Part shown: positions 24,612 through 33,440 of the stretch, one piece after another
Numbering within the stretch: the stretch's first letter is position 1
How the letters are laid out: each line of letters begins with the position of its first letter
Made by a program: the position numbers and the translations under genes
The notes under the pieces: generated by a model
The model's input: the letters and a program-made list of their open reading frames with translations, nothing else
What the model was told of the DNA's origin: nothing
The model's database searches: none
DNA from: Bacillota bacterium
GTDB taxonomy: Bacteria > Bacillota > Clostridia > Lachnospirales > Lachnospiraceae
DNA: 64,000 nucleotides
Assembly (NCBI GenBank): GCA_023410575.1
Contig: JAEYPP010000039.1
Coordinates: forward strand, 1-64,000
Direction: 5' to 3'

Positions 24612-27559
24612 TATTTTGATACCTCCTTAAGCACCTTCTGAAAATTAAACTTAGGATTATCACTGATGATTAATTTAACTTCATTGTTGTTAATTGCCTT
24701 ACATGGAAGCTCAGTAAGTTCCCCTGTTCCTACAACAAAGTCATAGTAACCCATTCTCTTCGCTATATAGTTCGTACGTTTTCTATAATTCTTATTACTC
24801 TTATATAACTCACTATTAAAAGATTTAAAGTTAAATACAGTTTTTGCATTAAATGCTTGACACATATGAAAAATAATCTTATCAGTCGAAGATAAATTAA
24901 TTACAACATCAAACCTTGTATCCCCAAAATACTTATCTTTTTCACGCTTTGCTAGACTATTGATTAACTTTTCTGTACCTTTAGAAGAATAGCCAAACTT
25001 AAATGTCTTCAAGCAAGCCAAACGATCTTTAATTGTATAATTTACATCAAAAACAAAAGGAATATAACCCACTTCCTTGTCCAGTTTTGAAAGCATAGAC
25101 GTTCCCCTACGAGCAGTCGATGATTTCATTGCAAGATAAACATTATACTTCTTTTTATCAAGAGAATTCAGTCGTTCAATAAGATGCTCCGTTACTTCAT
25201 TCTCCCTAATTGCATTAACAAAGATTAAGACATTCTTCTTGTTCTCATCTCTTTTAACAGGATCTAATGGAAAAGAAGGTTTTTTATCAAAAAATAGAGT
25301 TTCGCAAACCTCACTTGCTGTATCTGCACTATCATACTTACAAAACTCCTCAAAGAATTTCGGATATGACGAGTCTTGCAACATTGCATGAGCAAGCTCT
25401 TTTACGGTATCACAAATTGGGAATTCTACTTGGTTAAGATCAAGATACATTCCACGATTGCTCAAGTATTCTTCACGATCATACGTAAATAATATGATTT
25501 TCTTCTTTGAGACTGCGTAGTCAAACATAATACTCGAGTAATCTGTGATTAATCCATCCGTTGCATTTAAGAAATCATAAGTTTCATATTCTTCTGGAAA
25601 AGGAAAAATATGTTTAAAATTGTCATATTTTAAACCTGACTTAACAAATGGATGCAGTTTCACATAGATAACCTGATCCTCGTTTAAATACGTATCCAAC
25701 TCATAAAAATAATTATATAATTCTGTTATTTGCTTCTTATTCTCTTTTTTATTGAGAAGGCCTCTCCAAGTAGGCATGTAAGCAAATACTTGCATATCGT
25801 CAATTTCAAGCTCATTTCGAATCTCATCATAACGATTTGTATTAAAGAATGCAGAGTTTCTTGGATATCCTGATAACATGATCTTCCCATTGAATAAAGG
25901 TGCAAGCATATAATCCTCAATAAAGATATCTCTTGAGAATTCATTTTGATATAATAAATAATCTGCACATGCAAAATTTCTTTGTACATTACCAAGACCA
26001 TACTCACGCTGTGGCACAATACGTCCCATGCCTTTTAATGGAGTTCCATGCCAAGTATTAAGATAAACTTGTTCCTTTTTCTTAATATAGTACGTTGGAA
26101 AACTAGTATCAGTAATCAAGTATTTTGCAGTAGCAAGAACCTTTAGATACTCCTTACTATCTGTTTGTATAATATCTACATAATCTATTCCATAGCGAGA
26201 AAGGAGTGCATTATATTTATTGACTAAGTTCTCCTTGATTGTTAACATAATATGAAAATCACTATATTTTTCATCATTCATTGCTAAAATCATCTGAAAA
26301 ATATTACCTGCAATATCATCACCATGCTTCGACTCAAATAAGACGTCCTTTGGATTTACACTGCATTTTTCATAATACAAGGTATAACGTACATCATTTG
26401 GTAATTGAAGTAATTTGATTCCTGGGATATGGTTTTTAATATATCGAAGTTTGTTTTTCAACTTCATAAACTTAAGAACGCTATCCTTAATCTTTTTGAA
26501 AAATTGTTTTACCTTTTTCATCACCTTTGCAAAAATTACAGGAGTATATTCACGTACAACAGCTGTTCGAATCATTTTACTTCTACTTTTATACTTTTTC
26601 AATTTTAATCTTGAAGCCTTAGTAGCTGTATACTTGATATATCGATTATCTCTCCAATCAGGAAAATTCTTTTCCAAAAAGTTCATTGACCGATTAATCA
26701 TTTCCTTCTTTATATTAAGTTTTCCTTTTGTCTCAGTATCAAAAATAGAATTATAACGAATTAGTAAATGGCGCGTGCAGATATATTCAACCTCTTCCTT
26801 AAATTCTTCAAAATTATTCTGCTTTTTCATACCTTCAACAAACAGCTCTAATGCTTTTACAACATCTAATGTTCCTTTACTAAAGTTGCTTAAGAAACTT
26901 CCTTGATTGGAACGACGATAGTTATATAATCGGTCTTCAATTACACCAACACTCTGTGCTGATGTGATTAAGCAGTACATAATCGCTAGATCCTCAAACC
27001 TCAAATTTTCTGGAAACTTATAATGATCAAACAATGTTCTCCGATATAACTTGTCCCAAGGAAATGGAGAAATATGTGTTAACTCGAATTTTGTATCATG
27101 TATATTGAAATTACGACCAATTGCAATATCATATGCTTTGCTAATTTTCTTTTGAACCTTGTTCGTAGTTTCATTCACAAAAACGTCATAATACCTACAT
27201 ATTACAATATCATTATTATCTTTACTTGCTTTTTCATAAAGCAATTCACACATATTTAACTCTAAAAAGTCGTCGCTATCCACAAACATTACATATTCGG
27301 CAACTGCTTTTTGAATACCATAATTTCTAGCGTGACTAACTCCATGGTTTTCTGTAGTATATACTTTTATCATCTCAGGATACTTCGACTCATATTCCTT
27401 TAATATAGCCAAACTACCATCCGTACTTCCATCATTAACAATAATTACTTCGATTTCTTTTAATGTCTGTTGAACTATGCTTTCTAAACACATTCCTACA
27501 TACTGTTCGACATTATAAACCGGCATTATAATGCTTATCTTACATTGTGCCAATTTCAT
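24611..27559 (-). CDS. GT2 glycosyltransferase fused to a TagF-like glycerophosphotransferase
   Basis: The 982-aa protein has three parts. Residues 1-330 are a GT2 domain (KISIIMPVYNVEQYVGMCL, VNDGSTDGS, FVDSDDFLE, RFEDLAIMY). Residues about 400-770 are a Glyphos_transf domain (VYLNTWHGTPLKGMGRI, SGYPRNSAFF, FAYMPTWRG, GLITDYSSIMFDYAVSKKK). The last 200 residues (from NVLIFVNAIREN) look like the N-half of a GT-B glycosyltransferase. One polypeptide may thus add a sugar and a polyol phosphate in turn to the growing polymer. It heads the polymer operon behind a sigma-A promoter. Confidence 0.87.
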   Translation of the reverse strand: MKLAQCKISIIMPVYNVEQYVGMCLESIVQQTLKEIEVIIVNDGSTDGSLAILKEYESKYPEMIKVYTTENHGVSHARNYGIQKAVAEYVMFVDSDDFLELNMCELLYEKASKDNNDIVICRYYDVFVNETTNKVQKKISKAYDIAIGRNFNIHDTKFELTHISPFPWDKLYRRTLFDHYKFPENLRFEDLAIMYCLITSAQSVGVIEDRLYNYRRSNQGSFLSNFSKGTLDVVKALELFVEGMKKQNNFEEFKEEVEYICTRHLLIRYNSIFDTETKGKLNIKKEMINRSMNFLEKNFPDWRDNRYIKYTATKASRLKLKKYKSRSKMIRTAVVREYTPVIFAKVMKKVKQFFKKIKDSVLKFMKLKNKLRYIKNHIPGIKLLQLPNDVRYTLYYEKCSVNPKDVLFESKHGDDIAGNIFQMILAMNDEKYSDFHIMLTIKENLVNKYNALLSRYGIDYVDIIQTDSKEYLKVLATAKYLITDTSFPTYYIKKKEQVYLNTWHGTPLKGMGRIVPQREYGLGNVQRNFACADYLLYQNEFSRDIFIEDYMLAPLFNGKIMLSGYPRNSAFFNTNRYDEIRNELEIDDMQVFAYMPTWRGLLNKKENKKQITELYNYFYELDTYLNEDQVIYVKLHPFVKSGLKYDNFKHIFPFPEEYETYDFLNATDGLITDYSSIMFDYAVSKKKIILFTYDREEYLSNRGMYLDLNQVEFPICDTVKELAHAMLQDSSYPKFFEEFCKYDSADTASEVCETLFFDKKPSFPLDPVKRDENKKNVLIFVNAIRENEVTEHLIERLNSLDKKKYNVYLAMKSSTARRGTSMLSKLDKEVGYIPFVFDVNYTIKDRLACLKTFKFGYSSKGTEKLINSLAKREKDKYFGDTRFDVVINLSSTDKIIFHMCQAFNAKTVFNFKSFNSELYKSNKNYRKRTNYIAKRMGYYDFVVGTGELTELPCKAINNNEVKLIISDNPKFNFQKVLKEVSK

Positions 27560-27599
27560 ACCCTCCTAAATAGGACAAACTTTTATCTATGCTGAATTT

Positions 27600-27628
27600 A
27601 TTATACTTCCTTTGCAATCCTTAATCAA
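27600..27628 (-). promoter_or_regulatory. Sigma-A promoter of the surface-polymer operon
   Basis: TTGATT (27623-27628), 17 bp, then TATAAT (27600-27605) on the minus strand, about 40 bp upstream of the 982-aa gene. It is divergent from the parE leader region. Confidence 0.75.
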
Positions 27629-27936
27629 TAGAAAAAAATTCTTCCTTTCAACCTCGTGCTTATGATATAATATAGATTGGTTTCTTATGAAGGGAAGTAT
27701 TTACATCATTTTTTCGTACATAATGAAACTAATTTTATTTATAATGTAATACGATAGAAAATTTTCTATTGCACTCAATACATTAGATTTTATTCATACT
27801 ATTTCCAAAATGCCTAATATTAATCTATAATGTATTGATTTCCTAACGATTCTAAAATCGTTTCTCATAACAAAAAAATATAAGAAAAACAATGTATTGT
27901 ATTACTTGTGCAAAATAAAAGGAGAAGGGTGAACGA
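27629..27936 (+). promoter_or_regulatory. Long AT-rich region upstream of parE
   Basis: Plus-strand TATAAT boxes lie at 27666-27671 and 27826-27831, but both have poor -35 boxes. Between the second box and the gene is an inverted repeat AACGATT-CTAA-AATCGTT (27845-27862), which may be a protein site or a leader hairpin. AAAAGGAGAAGG precedes the parE ATG. No riboswitch or small gene is seen. Confidence 0.4.
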
Positions 27937-29865
27937 ATGGAGCAATATAACGGAAGCCAAATAGTCGTATTAGAAGGACTTGAAGCAGTTCGAAAACGTC
28001 CAGGTATGTACATCGGTAGTACTGGAACACGTGGATTACATCATCTGATTTGGGAGATTCTCGATAATGGTATCGATGAGCATCTTGCTGGTTATTGTAA
28101 TAAAATCGAGCTTGTGTTGCAAAAAGATGGTGGGATTTCAATACAAGACCATGGACGCGGGGTACCTGTAGATATCCATCCAACAAAGAAAATTCCAACT
28201 GCACGTGTTGTATACACAATACTACATGCAGGTGGTAAGTTCGGTCATTCAGTTTATAAAGTATCCGGAGGTCTTCATGGAGTTGGTGCTTCTGTAGTAA
28301 ATGCGCTCTCCTCTAAGCTTATCGTTGAAATTCGCCGTGATGGAAAGATCTATCGAGATGAATACGCTAATGGTGGACATCCTATTACAGAGCTTATCGA
28401 TGGATTCTTACCTGTTGTTGGTAAATGTACCAAATCAGATACTGGTACTAAAGTTTTATTCTATCCAGATGAAACAATCTTTGAAACAACGGAATTCAAA
28501 GCAGATACTATCTGTAAAAAATTAAAGGAAATTGCTTTCTTAAATAAAAACTTAATGATTACATTTACGGATCAAAATACAGGAGAACAGAAAGTATATT
28601 GTGAAGAGTATGGCATTAAAAGCTTTGTGTCCTACTTAACCCGTGAAGAAACTGTTCTTCATGAAGAGCCAATTTATATCGAAGGTAAAAGTGGTGATAT
28701 TGAAGTAGAAGTTGCATTGCAATATACAAGCTCTTATTCCGAACAGATTAATTCTTATTGTAATCGTATCAATGTTGTTGATGGAGGTACACTTGTTACT
28801 GGTTTTAAAACAGCATTGACAAGGGTTATGAATCAATATGCTAGAGAGCTTGGAATCTTAAAAGAAAAAGATGAAAACTTTGATGGAAAAGATATTCGTA
28901 ATGGCATAGTCGCTATTATCTCAATCAAGCATCCAGATCCTCAATTTGAGGGACAGACAAAAACCAAACTAGGTAATACGGATGCAAAAAGCGCCGTTGA
29001 GGATGTGTTTGCTAGCGAAGTAACTCTCTATCTTGATAAAAATATAGAAATATTAAAGGCAATTCTTGATAATTCAATGCGTTCTTATACAGCTCGAAAG
29101 GCTGGTGATAAAGCACGTACTGCTGTCTTAAAGCAACTAAATGATGTAGATACTAAAAGCAAACTTGCGGCATGCTCTTCAAAGAAACCAGAAGAATGCG
29201 AAGTTTACATTGTCGAAGGTGATTCTGCTGGAGGAACTGTAAAAACTGCAAGAAACCGTCGTACTCAGGCAGTTCTTCCATTGCGTGGTAAAATTATCAA
29301 TGTAGAAAAGGCAACCTTAGAAAAAATCTTAGTAAATAATGAAATCAAATCCATGATTGCATCATTTGGCTGTGGAATTGGAGATGATTTTGATATTACA
29401 AAGCTTCGTTATGATAAAATAATTATCCTAACTGATGCCGATGTCGATGGCGCCCATATTAGTACACTTCTACTTACATTCTTTTATCGATTTATGCCAG
29501 AGCTGATTGTTGAGGGAAAAGTTTATCGTGGGTTACCACCATTGTTTAAAGTCGAATATGAAGATGCAAACAATAAGAAAAAGAAAAAATCAGAATATAT
29601 CTTTAACGAATTTGAGTTGGAGAAATTTAAAAAATCTGGAAATCACAAGATATTGAATATCCAGCGTTACAAGGGACTTGGTGAAATGGATGCAGAACAA
29701 TTATGGGAAACAACTCTGAATCCTGAAACAAGAGTTTTAGCTCAAGTCTCAATATCCGATACTGTGGAAGCAGATGAAACTACAACTCTTCTTATGAGTA
29801 ATAACGTTCCACCTCGTCGGTCATTTATCCTAAATGAAGCAAAATACGCTACGGTAGATATCTAG
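27937..29865 (+). CDS. parE: Type IIA topoisomerase subunit B (topoisomerase IV ParE)
   Basis: The 642-aa protein has the GHKL ATPase domain (RKRPGMYIGSTGTRGLHHLI, EILDNGIDEH, HGRGVPVDIHP, GGLHGVGASVVNALS), a transducer domain with the QTKTKLGN lysine loop, and the TOPRIM domain (YIVEGDSAGG, ILTDADVDGAHI, QRYKGLGEMDAEQLW). It works with the ParC subunit encoded 17 bp downstream. ParE is preferred over GyrB because the partner lacks the gyrase box. The family call (type IIA) is certain; topo IV versus gyrase less so. Confidence 0.9.
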   Translation: MEQYNGSQIVVLEGLEAVRKRPGMYIGSTGTRGLHHLIWEILDNGIDEHLAGYCNKIELVLQKDGGISIQDHGRGVPVDIHPTKKIPTARVVYTILHAGGKFGHSVYKVSGGLHGVGASVVNALSSKLIVEIRRDGKIYRDEYANGGHPITELIDGFLPVVGKCTKSDTGTKVLFYPDETIFETTEFKADTICKKLKEIAFLNKNLMITFTDQNTGEQKVYCEEYGIKSFVSYLTREETVLHEEPIYIEGKSGDIEVEVALQYTSSYSEQINSYCNRINVVDGGTLVTGFKTALTRVMNQYARELGILKEKDENFDGKDIRNGIVAIISIKHPDPQFEGQTKTKLGNTDAKSAVEDVFASEVTLYLDKNIEILKAILDNSMRSYTARKAGDKARTAVLKQLNDVDTKSKLAACSSKKPEECEVYIVEGDSAGGTVKTARNRRTQAVLPLRGKIINVEKATLEKILVNNEIKSMIASFGCGIGDDFDITKLRYDKIIILTDADVDGAHISTLLLTFFYRFMPELIVEGKVYRGLPPLFKVEYEDANNKKKKKSEYIFNEFELEKFKKSGNHKILNIQRYKGLGEMDAEQLWETTLNPETRVLAQVSISDTVEADETTTLLMSNNVPPRRSFILNEAKYATVDI

Positions 29866-29882
29866 AAAGGCTGGTTAATAAT

Positions 29883-32132
29883 ATGAAAAAAAGTACTGAA
29901 AATATCATACAATTAGATTTTTCAGAAGAAATGAGAACGTCCTTCCGTGATTATGCCCTTAGTGTAATTATATCTCGTGCGCTTCCAGATGTTCGGGATG
30001 GTTTAAAGCCGGTGCAACGTAGAATTCTATATTCCATGACTGAGCTTGGTCTCGATCCGAAAAAGCCACATAGAAAGAGTGCTCGTATCGTTGGTGATAC
30101 GATGGGTAAGTATCACCCTCATGGCGATAGTTCTATTTATGATGCACTCGTTCACATGACAGAAGATTATTCCTTACAGATTCCATTAGTCGATGGACAT
30201 GGTAATTTTGGTTCTATCGATGGTGATGGTGCAGCTGCAATGCGATACACGGAAGCACGTCTTTCTACTGGTGCTATGACTTTACTAGAGCACTTAGACA
30301 AAGGATTAGTTGAATTTATACCAAACTTTGATGAGAGTGAAAAAGAACCTTCCGTATTACCAGCTATGCTTCCAAATCTATTAATTAATGGAACGACTGG
30401 TATTGCTGTTGGTATGGCAACGAATATACCAACGCATAATCCTAGTGAAGTGATCGATGGAGTAATTGCCTATATTGATAAGCCGTCCATCTCGACTTCG
30501 GAATTAATGAATTATATCCCTGGTCCTGATTTTCCAACTGGTGGCACAATTGTAAACAGCGAGATTATTCCTTCCATCTATGAGTCCGGAGAAGGAAAAT
30601 TAAAAGTTCGTGCAAAAACAGAGATTGAAGCTGGTGAATACGGGAGAAAGAACATTGTAATCACTGAAATTCCATATACAATTGCAGGAAATAAGACGAA
30701 ACTAGTGGAAAGTCTTGTGGACTTAATGAAGGATAAAGTATTTGATGAGATTTTCGATGTTCGAGATGAGTCTTCCAAAGAAGGCATTCGAATTGTCATT
30801 GAAGTAAAAAAAGACCGTGATATAGAAAATCTATTGAATGGTCTATATAAAAAGACACTCATGGAAGATACTTATGGTGTTAATTTACTAGCAGTAAAAG
30901 AACAACAACCAATTACCTTTAACCTAAAAAGTCTGATTATGGAATTCGTAAGCTTCCAAGAGGAGCTTTATACAAAGCAATATAAACATTTACTTGATAA
31001 AGCAGAAAAAAGGTTAGAAATTGTAGATGGTTTAATTCGAGCAACTGATGTCATTGATTTAATCATCGAGATCCTTCGAGGTTCTTCTTCAGTAAAACAA
31101 GCGAAAGAATGTTTGATTCATGGTACTACTACTGATATCAAGTTTAAATCCGATTCCTCTAAAAAGCTTGCAGCAAAACTAGATTTTACAGAGCGCCAGG
31201 CAGATGCAATTTTAGCCATGCCATTAAGTAAATTAATTGGTTTAGAAATACTTAGACTACATGAAGAGAATAAAAATTTGTTGAAAGAGATCGAAGAACA
31301 TAAGAAGATTTTAGGTAGTCAAAAAGAGTTATTAAAAGTGATTAAAAATAATCTTAGAGAGTATAAAAAACAATTTAACAAGCCTCGTCGTACAAAACTT
31401 ACGAATATGCAAACTACTGATTATGTGGAAGAGGTTAAAATTGAGGATATTTATATCTTAATCGACAGATTTGGATATACAAAATCCGTCGATGTTACCA
31501 GTTTTTCGCGTGCAAGTGATGATAACCTCAAAGACTTTGTTCATACAATAAAGATGAAAAATACGGATCGTCTTTGCATCTTTACTGCACAAGGAAATAT
31601 GTATCAAGTGAAAGCAGAAAAGATTCCAAAAGGTAAAATAAAAGACAAAGGTACGTTAATCCATAACTTATGTAAAGTAGATAAGGAAGATATTCTTCTC
31701 TATATCTCATTTGAACAACTATTTGAGTCGCAATTGATGTTTACTACGAAAAGTGGATTTATCAAGTTAGTATCTGGGATTGAGTTTGAGACGAATCGTG
31801 CTGTTATCTCAACTACGAAACTGGATGTCGGTGATGAAATTATATCGATCATCTATTTATCTGGACACATCGTATCACAAGGAGATTCAAAAGTAATTCT
31901 TCTTACCGAAGAAGGACTATCGTTAGGTTTCCCTCTTGGCGAAGTTTCTGAATTAAAGAAAACAAGTCGAGGTGTGAAAGGTATTGCCTTAGAAAAAGAA
32001 GATAAAGTCGCTTTGGCTACCGTTGTTACTCCGGATATTGAATATTTTGAATATAAATCAGCTAAATTATCAGCTAAAAAAGTACGCAATCGCAAACGTG
32101 GTGCGAAAGGACAAAAAGCCAACTTAAGCTAA
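29883..32132 (+). CDS. parC: Type IIA topoisomerase subunit A (topoisomerase IV ParC)
   Basis: The 749-aa protein has the breakage-reunion domain (SRALPDVRDGLKPVQRRILY, catalytic Tyr122 in AAAMRYTEARLS), a quinolone-determining region HPHGDSSIYD with wild-type-like Ser83 and Asp87, coiled-coil arms, and a C-terminal beta-pinwheel. I do not see the QRRGGKG gyrase box at the start of the pinwheel, so decatenating topoisomerase IV is more likely than gyrase. The tail is basic (KKVRNRKRGAKGQ). It forms an operon with parE. Length is shorter than E. coli GyrA (875 aa), as usual for ParC of this group. Confidence 0.88.
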   Translation: MKKSTENIIQLDFSEEMRTSFRDYALSVIISRALPDVRDGLKPVQRRILYSMTELGLDPKKPHRKSARIVGDTMGKYHPHGDSSIYDALVHMTEDYSLQIPLVDGHGNFGSIDGDGAAAMRYTEARLSTGAMTLLEHLDKGLVEFIPNFDESEKEPSVLPAMLPNLLINGTTGIAVGMATNIPTHNPSEVIDGVIAYIDKPSISTSELMNYIPGPDFPTGGTIVNSEIIPSIYESGEGKLKVRAKTEIEAGEYGRKNIVITEIPYTIAGNKTKLVESLVDLMKDKVFDEIFDVRDESSKEGIRIVIEVKKDRDIENLLNGLYKKTLMEDTYGVNLLAVKEQQPITFNLKSLIMEFVSFQEELYTKQYKHLLDKAEKRLEIVDGLIRATDVIDLIIEILRGSSSVKQAKECLIHGTTTDIKFKSDSSKKLAAKLDFTERQADAILAMPLSKLIGLEILRLHEENKNLLKEIEEHKKILGSQKELLKVIKNNLREYKKQFNKPRRTKLTNMQTTDYVEEVKIEDIYILIDRFGYTKSVDVTSFSRASDDNLKDFVHTIKMKNTDRLCIFTAQGNMYQVKAEKIPKGKIKDKGTLIHNLCKVDKEDILLYISFEQLFESQLMFTTKSGFIKLVSGIEFETNRAVISTTKLDVGDEIISIIYLSGHIVSQGDSKVILLTEEGLSLGFPLGEVSELKKTSRGVKGIALEKEDKVALATVVTPDIEYFEYKSAKLSAKKVRNRKRGAKGQKANLS

Positions 32133-32151
32133 AAAATACCATCCTGTAGAA

Positions 32152-32313
32152 CTGTCGCACTAAGTGCAGTATGAGTAAAGAATGAGATGCATGATATATT
32201 TTCTTCGGCGCGCTATGCTCACAAGCCCACACAAAGAGCGTGTGAGACTTGTAAGGCACTCCGAAAATATATCATGCATCTCATTCTTTTTCGATAGTTG
32301 ATGAGTGCGACAG
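32152..32313 (-). repeat. Palindromic intergenic repeat, copy A
   Basis: The 162-bp element begins CTGTCGCACT and ends AGTGCGACAG. The inner arm AAAGAATGAGATGCATGATA is repeated as its complement on the far side, and the centre carries CTTGT/ACAAG and CACAC/GTGTG pairs. On the minus strand it contains the family core CGGAGTGCCTTACAAG and the distal GCGCGCCGAAGAAAATAT. It lies between convergent parC and a small minus-strand gene. Confidence 0.88.
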
Positions 32314-32329
32314 ATTATTGAGAAAATTT

Positions 32330-32459
32330 GTAGAAATGTATTTCTCGACGACATGCGGATAAAACAAGCCCACAAAATGCATGTGGACTTGTAAGGTACT
32401 CCGAAAAATACCATCACCCTTCATTCTTTTATTCAATATTCAGCTAATGAGATAGCCCC
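32330..32459 (-). repeat. Palindromic intergenic repeat, copy B (degenerate)
   Basis: Directly next to copy A. On the minus strand it reads GGGGCTATCTCATTAGCTGA, then ATAAAAGAATGAAGGGTGAT, then CGGAGTACCTTACAAG, closely following copies D and E. Its far arm (to about 32330) no longer pairs with the near arm except for the central ACAAG-CCCACA/TGTGGA-CTTGT hairpin. It appears to be an older copy that lost one arm, perhaps when copy A arrived. Confidence 0.78.
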
Positions 32460-32493
32460 ATTGTTTTAGATATTATTTTGCAAAATCAAAATG

Positions 32494-32724
32494 TTAGTTT
32501 TTGCCTATTGGATTACCTTTTTCATTGTAATAAGCACCATTATCTGGTGCAGCTTGGCTCTTTACATCATAATAGGAGCTTGAGCGAATATTATAGCTAG
32601 GAGCCTCCTCATTTTCATGTAAGTCAGTGGAAGGTGCGGAATCTAAATTGGGATGACTATTCATCAATTGTTCTGTCTTTGCTGTCGTCTTCTTCTTATC
32701 TTGATTATCATTCATGTTTTTCAT
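32494..32724 (-). CDS. Small hydrophilic protein of unknown function
   Basis: A 76-aa polar protein starting at the ATG 32724 (AAAGGCGAAG upstream) rather than the one ten codons earlier. It is rich in Asn, Ser, Lys, Glu and Tyr, with no signal peptide or hydrophobic segment, and is probably disordered. The C-terminal half has spaced tyrosines (SYYD, AYYNEKGNPIGKN). I do not recognise it. It is isolated between the palindromic repeats and ilvN, about 200 bp from the latter, and could be a small sporulation or stress protein. Confidence 0.55.
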   Translation of the reverse strand: MKNMNDNQDKKKTTAKTEQLMNSHPNLDSAPSTDLHENEEAPSYNIRSSSYYDVKSQAAPDNGAYYNEKGNPIGKN

Positions 32725-32927
32725 ACTACTTCGCCTTTCTTTCAGACTATACAATTGATAGGAAATCCAAAGAAATTCCTATCAATCAAAAACCAGGTTA
32801 ACTGTCCTACTTGTCACTTTTAGAATCGAAAATTGTTCGTTTCTATTAATAGTATGAAACTTTCCATCGATAAAAATTCTACATAACACGTTTAATAAAA
32901 ATTTAGTACGTAGGAACATTATATTTT

Positions 32928-33428
32928 TTATCTATCACTTAAATTAATCGCTTCGATTGCAACACTTCCTCCACGTACTACTTCTATACGTGATTTAAAG
33001 GAATGCATTAACATTTTGATAATATCATCGTTCCGATTCTTTGTTTGAACACACTCTAGTAGAATACTATCCTTTCCGTAGTCCTTTATTGCCACCCCAA
33101 AGACACCCGAAATACGAAAAATCTCTGACTTCTCGGATTGAGTTAAGCTGTTGAACTTAATAAACATTATTTCTTTCATATGGATTGCAATATCAGTAAA
33201 ATCAACCACCTTAATTACCTCAACACTACGATTTAACTGTTTCTTAATCTGTTCAAATGTCTTATCATCACTTGTCAAGCTAATCGTCATACGCGAGATT
33301 GTAGGATCCTCCGTTTCACCAACCGTAAGACTATCTAGGTTGTAAGATTTGCTTGAGAATAACCCTGATATTTTTGCTAGTACACCTATTTCATTTTCCA
33401 CATATAATGAGATCCAACGTTTCTTCAT
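32928..33428 (-). CDS. ilvN: Acetolactate synthase small (regulatory) subunit
   Basis: The 166-aa protein begins with an ACT domain (RWISLYVENEIGVLAKISGLFS, YNLDSLTVGETEDPTISRMTI) followed by the ALS_ss_C region (SKIRVxxx-type SLTQSEKSEIFRISGVFGV and LLECVQTKNRNDDIIKML). It activates the catalytic subunit and confers feedback inhibition by branched-chain amino acids. It starts 12 bp after ilvB in the same T-box-controlled operon. Length is usual for the family (about 160-170 aa). Confidence 0.93.
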   Translation of the reverse strand: MKKRWISLYVENEIGVLAKISGLFSSKSYNLDSLTVGETEDPTISRMTISLTSDDKTFEQIKKQLNRSVEVIKVVDFTDIAIHMKEIMFIKFNSLTQSEKSEIFRISGVFGVAIKDYGKDSILLECVQTKNRNDDIIKMLMHSFKSRIEVVRGGSVAIEAINLSDR

Positions 33429-33440
33429 AATGATATCCTC

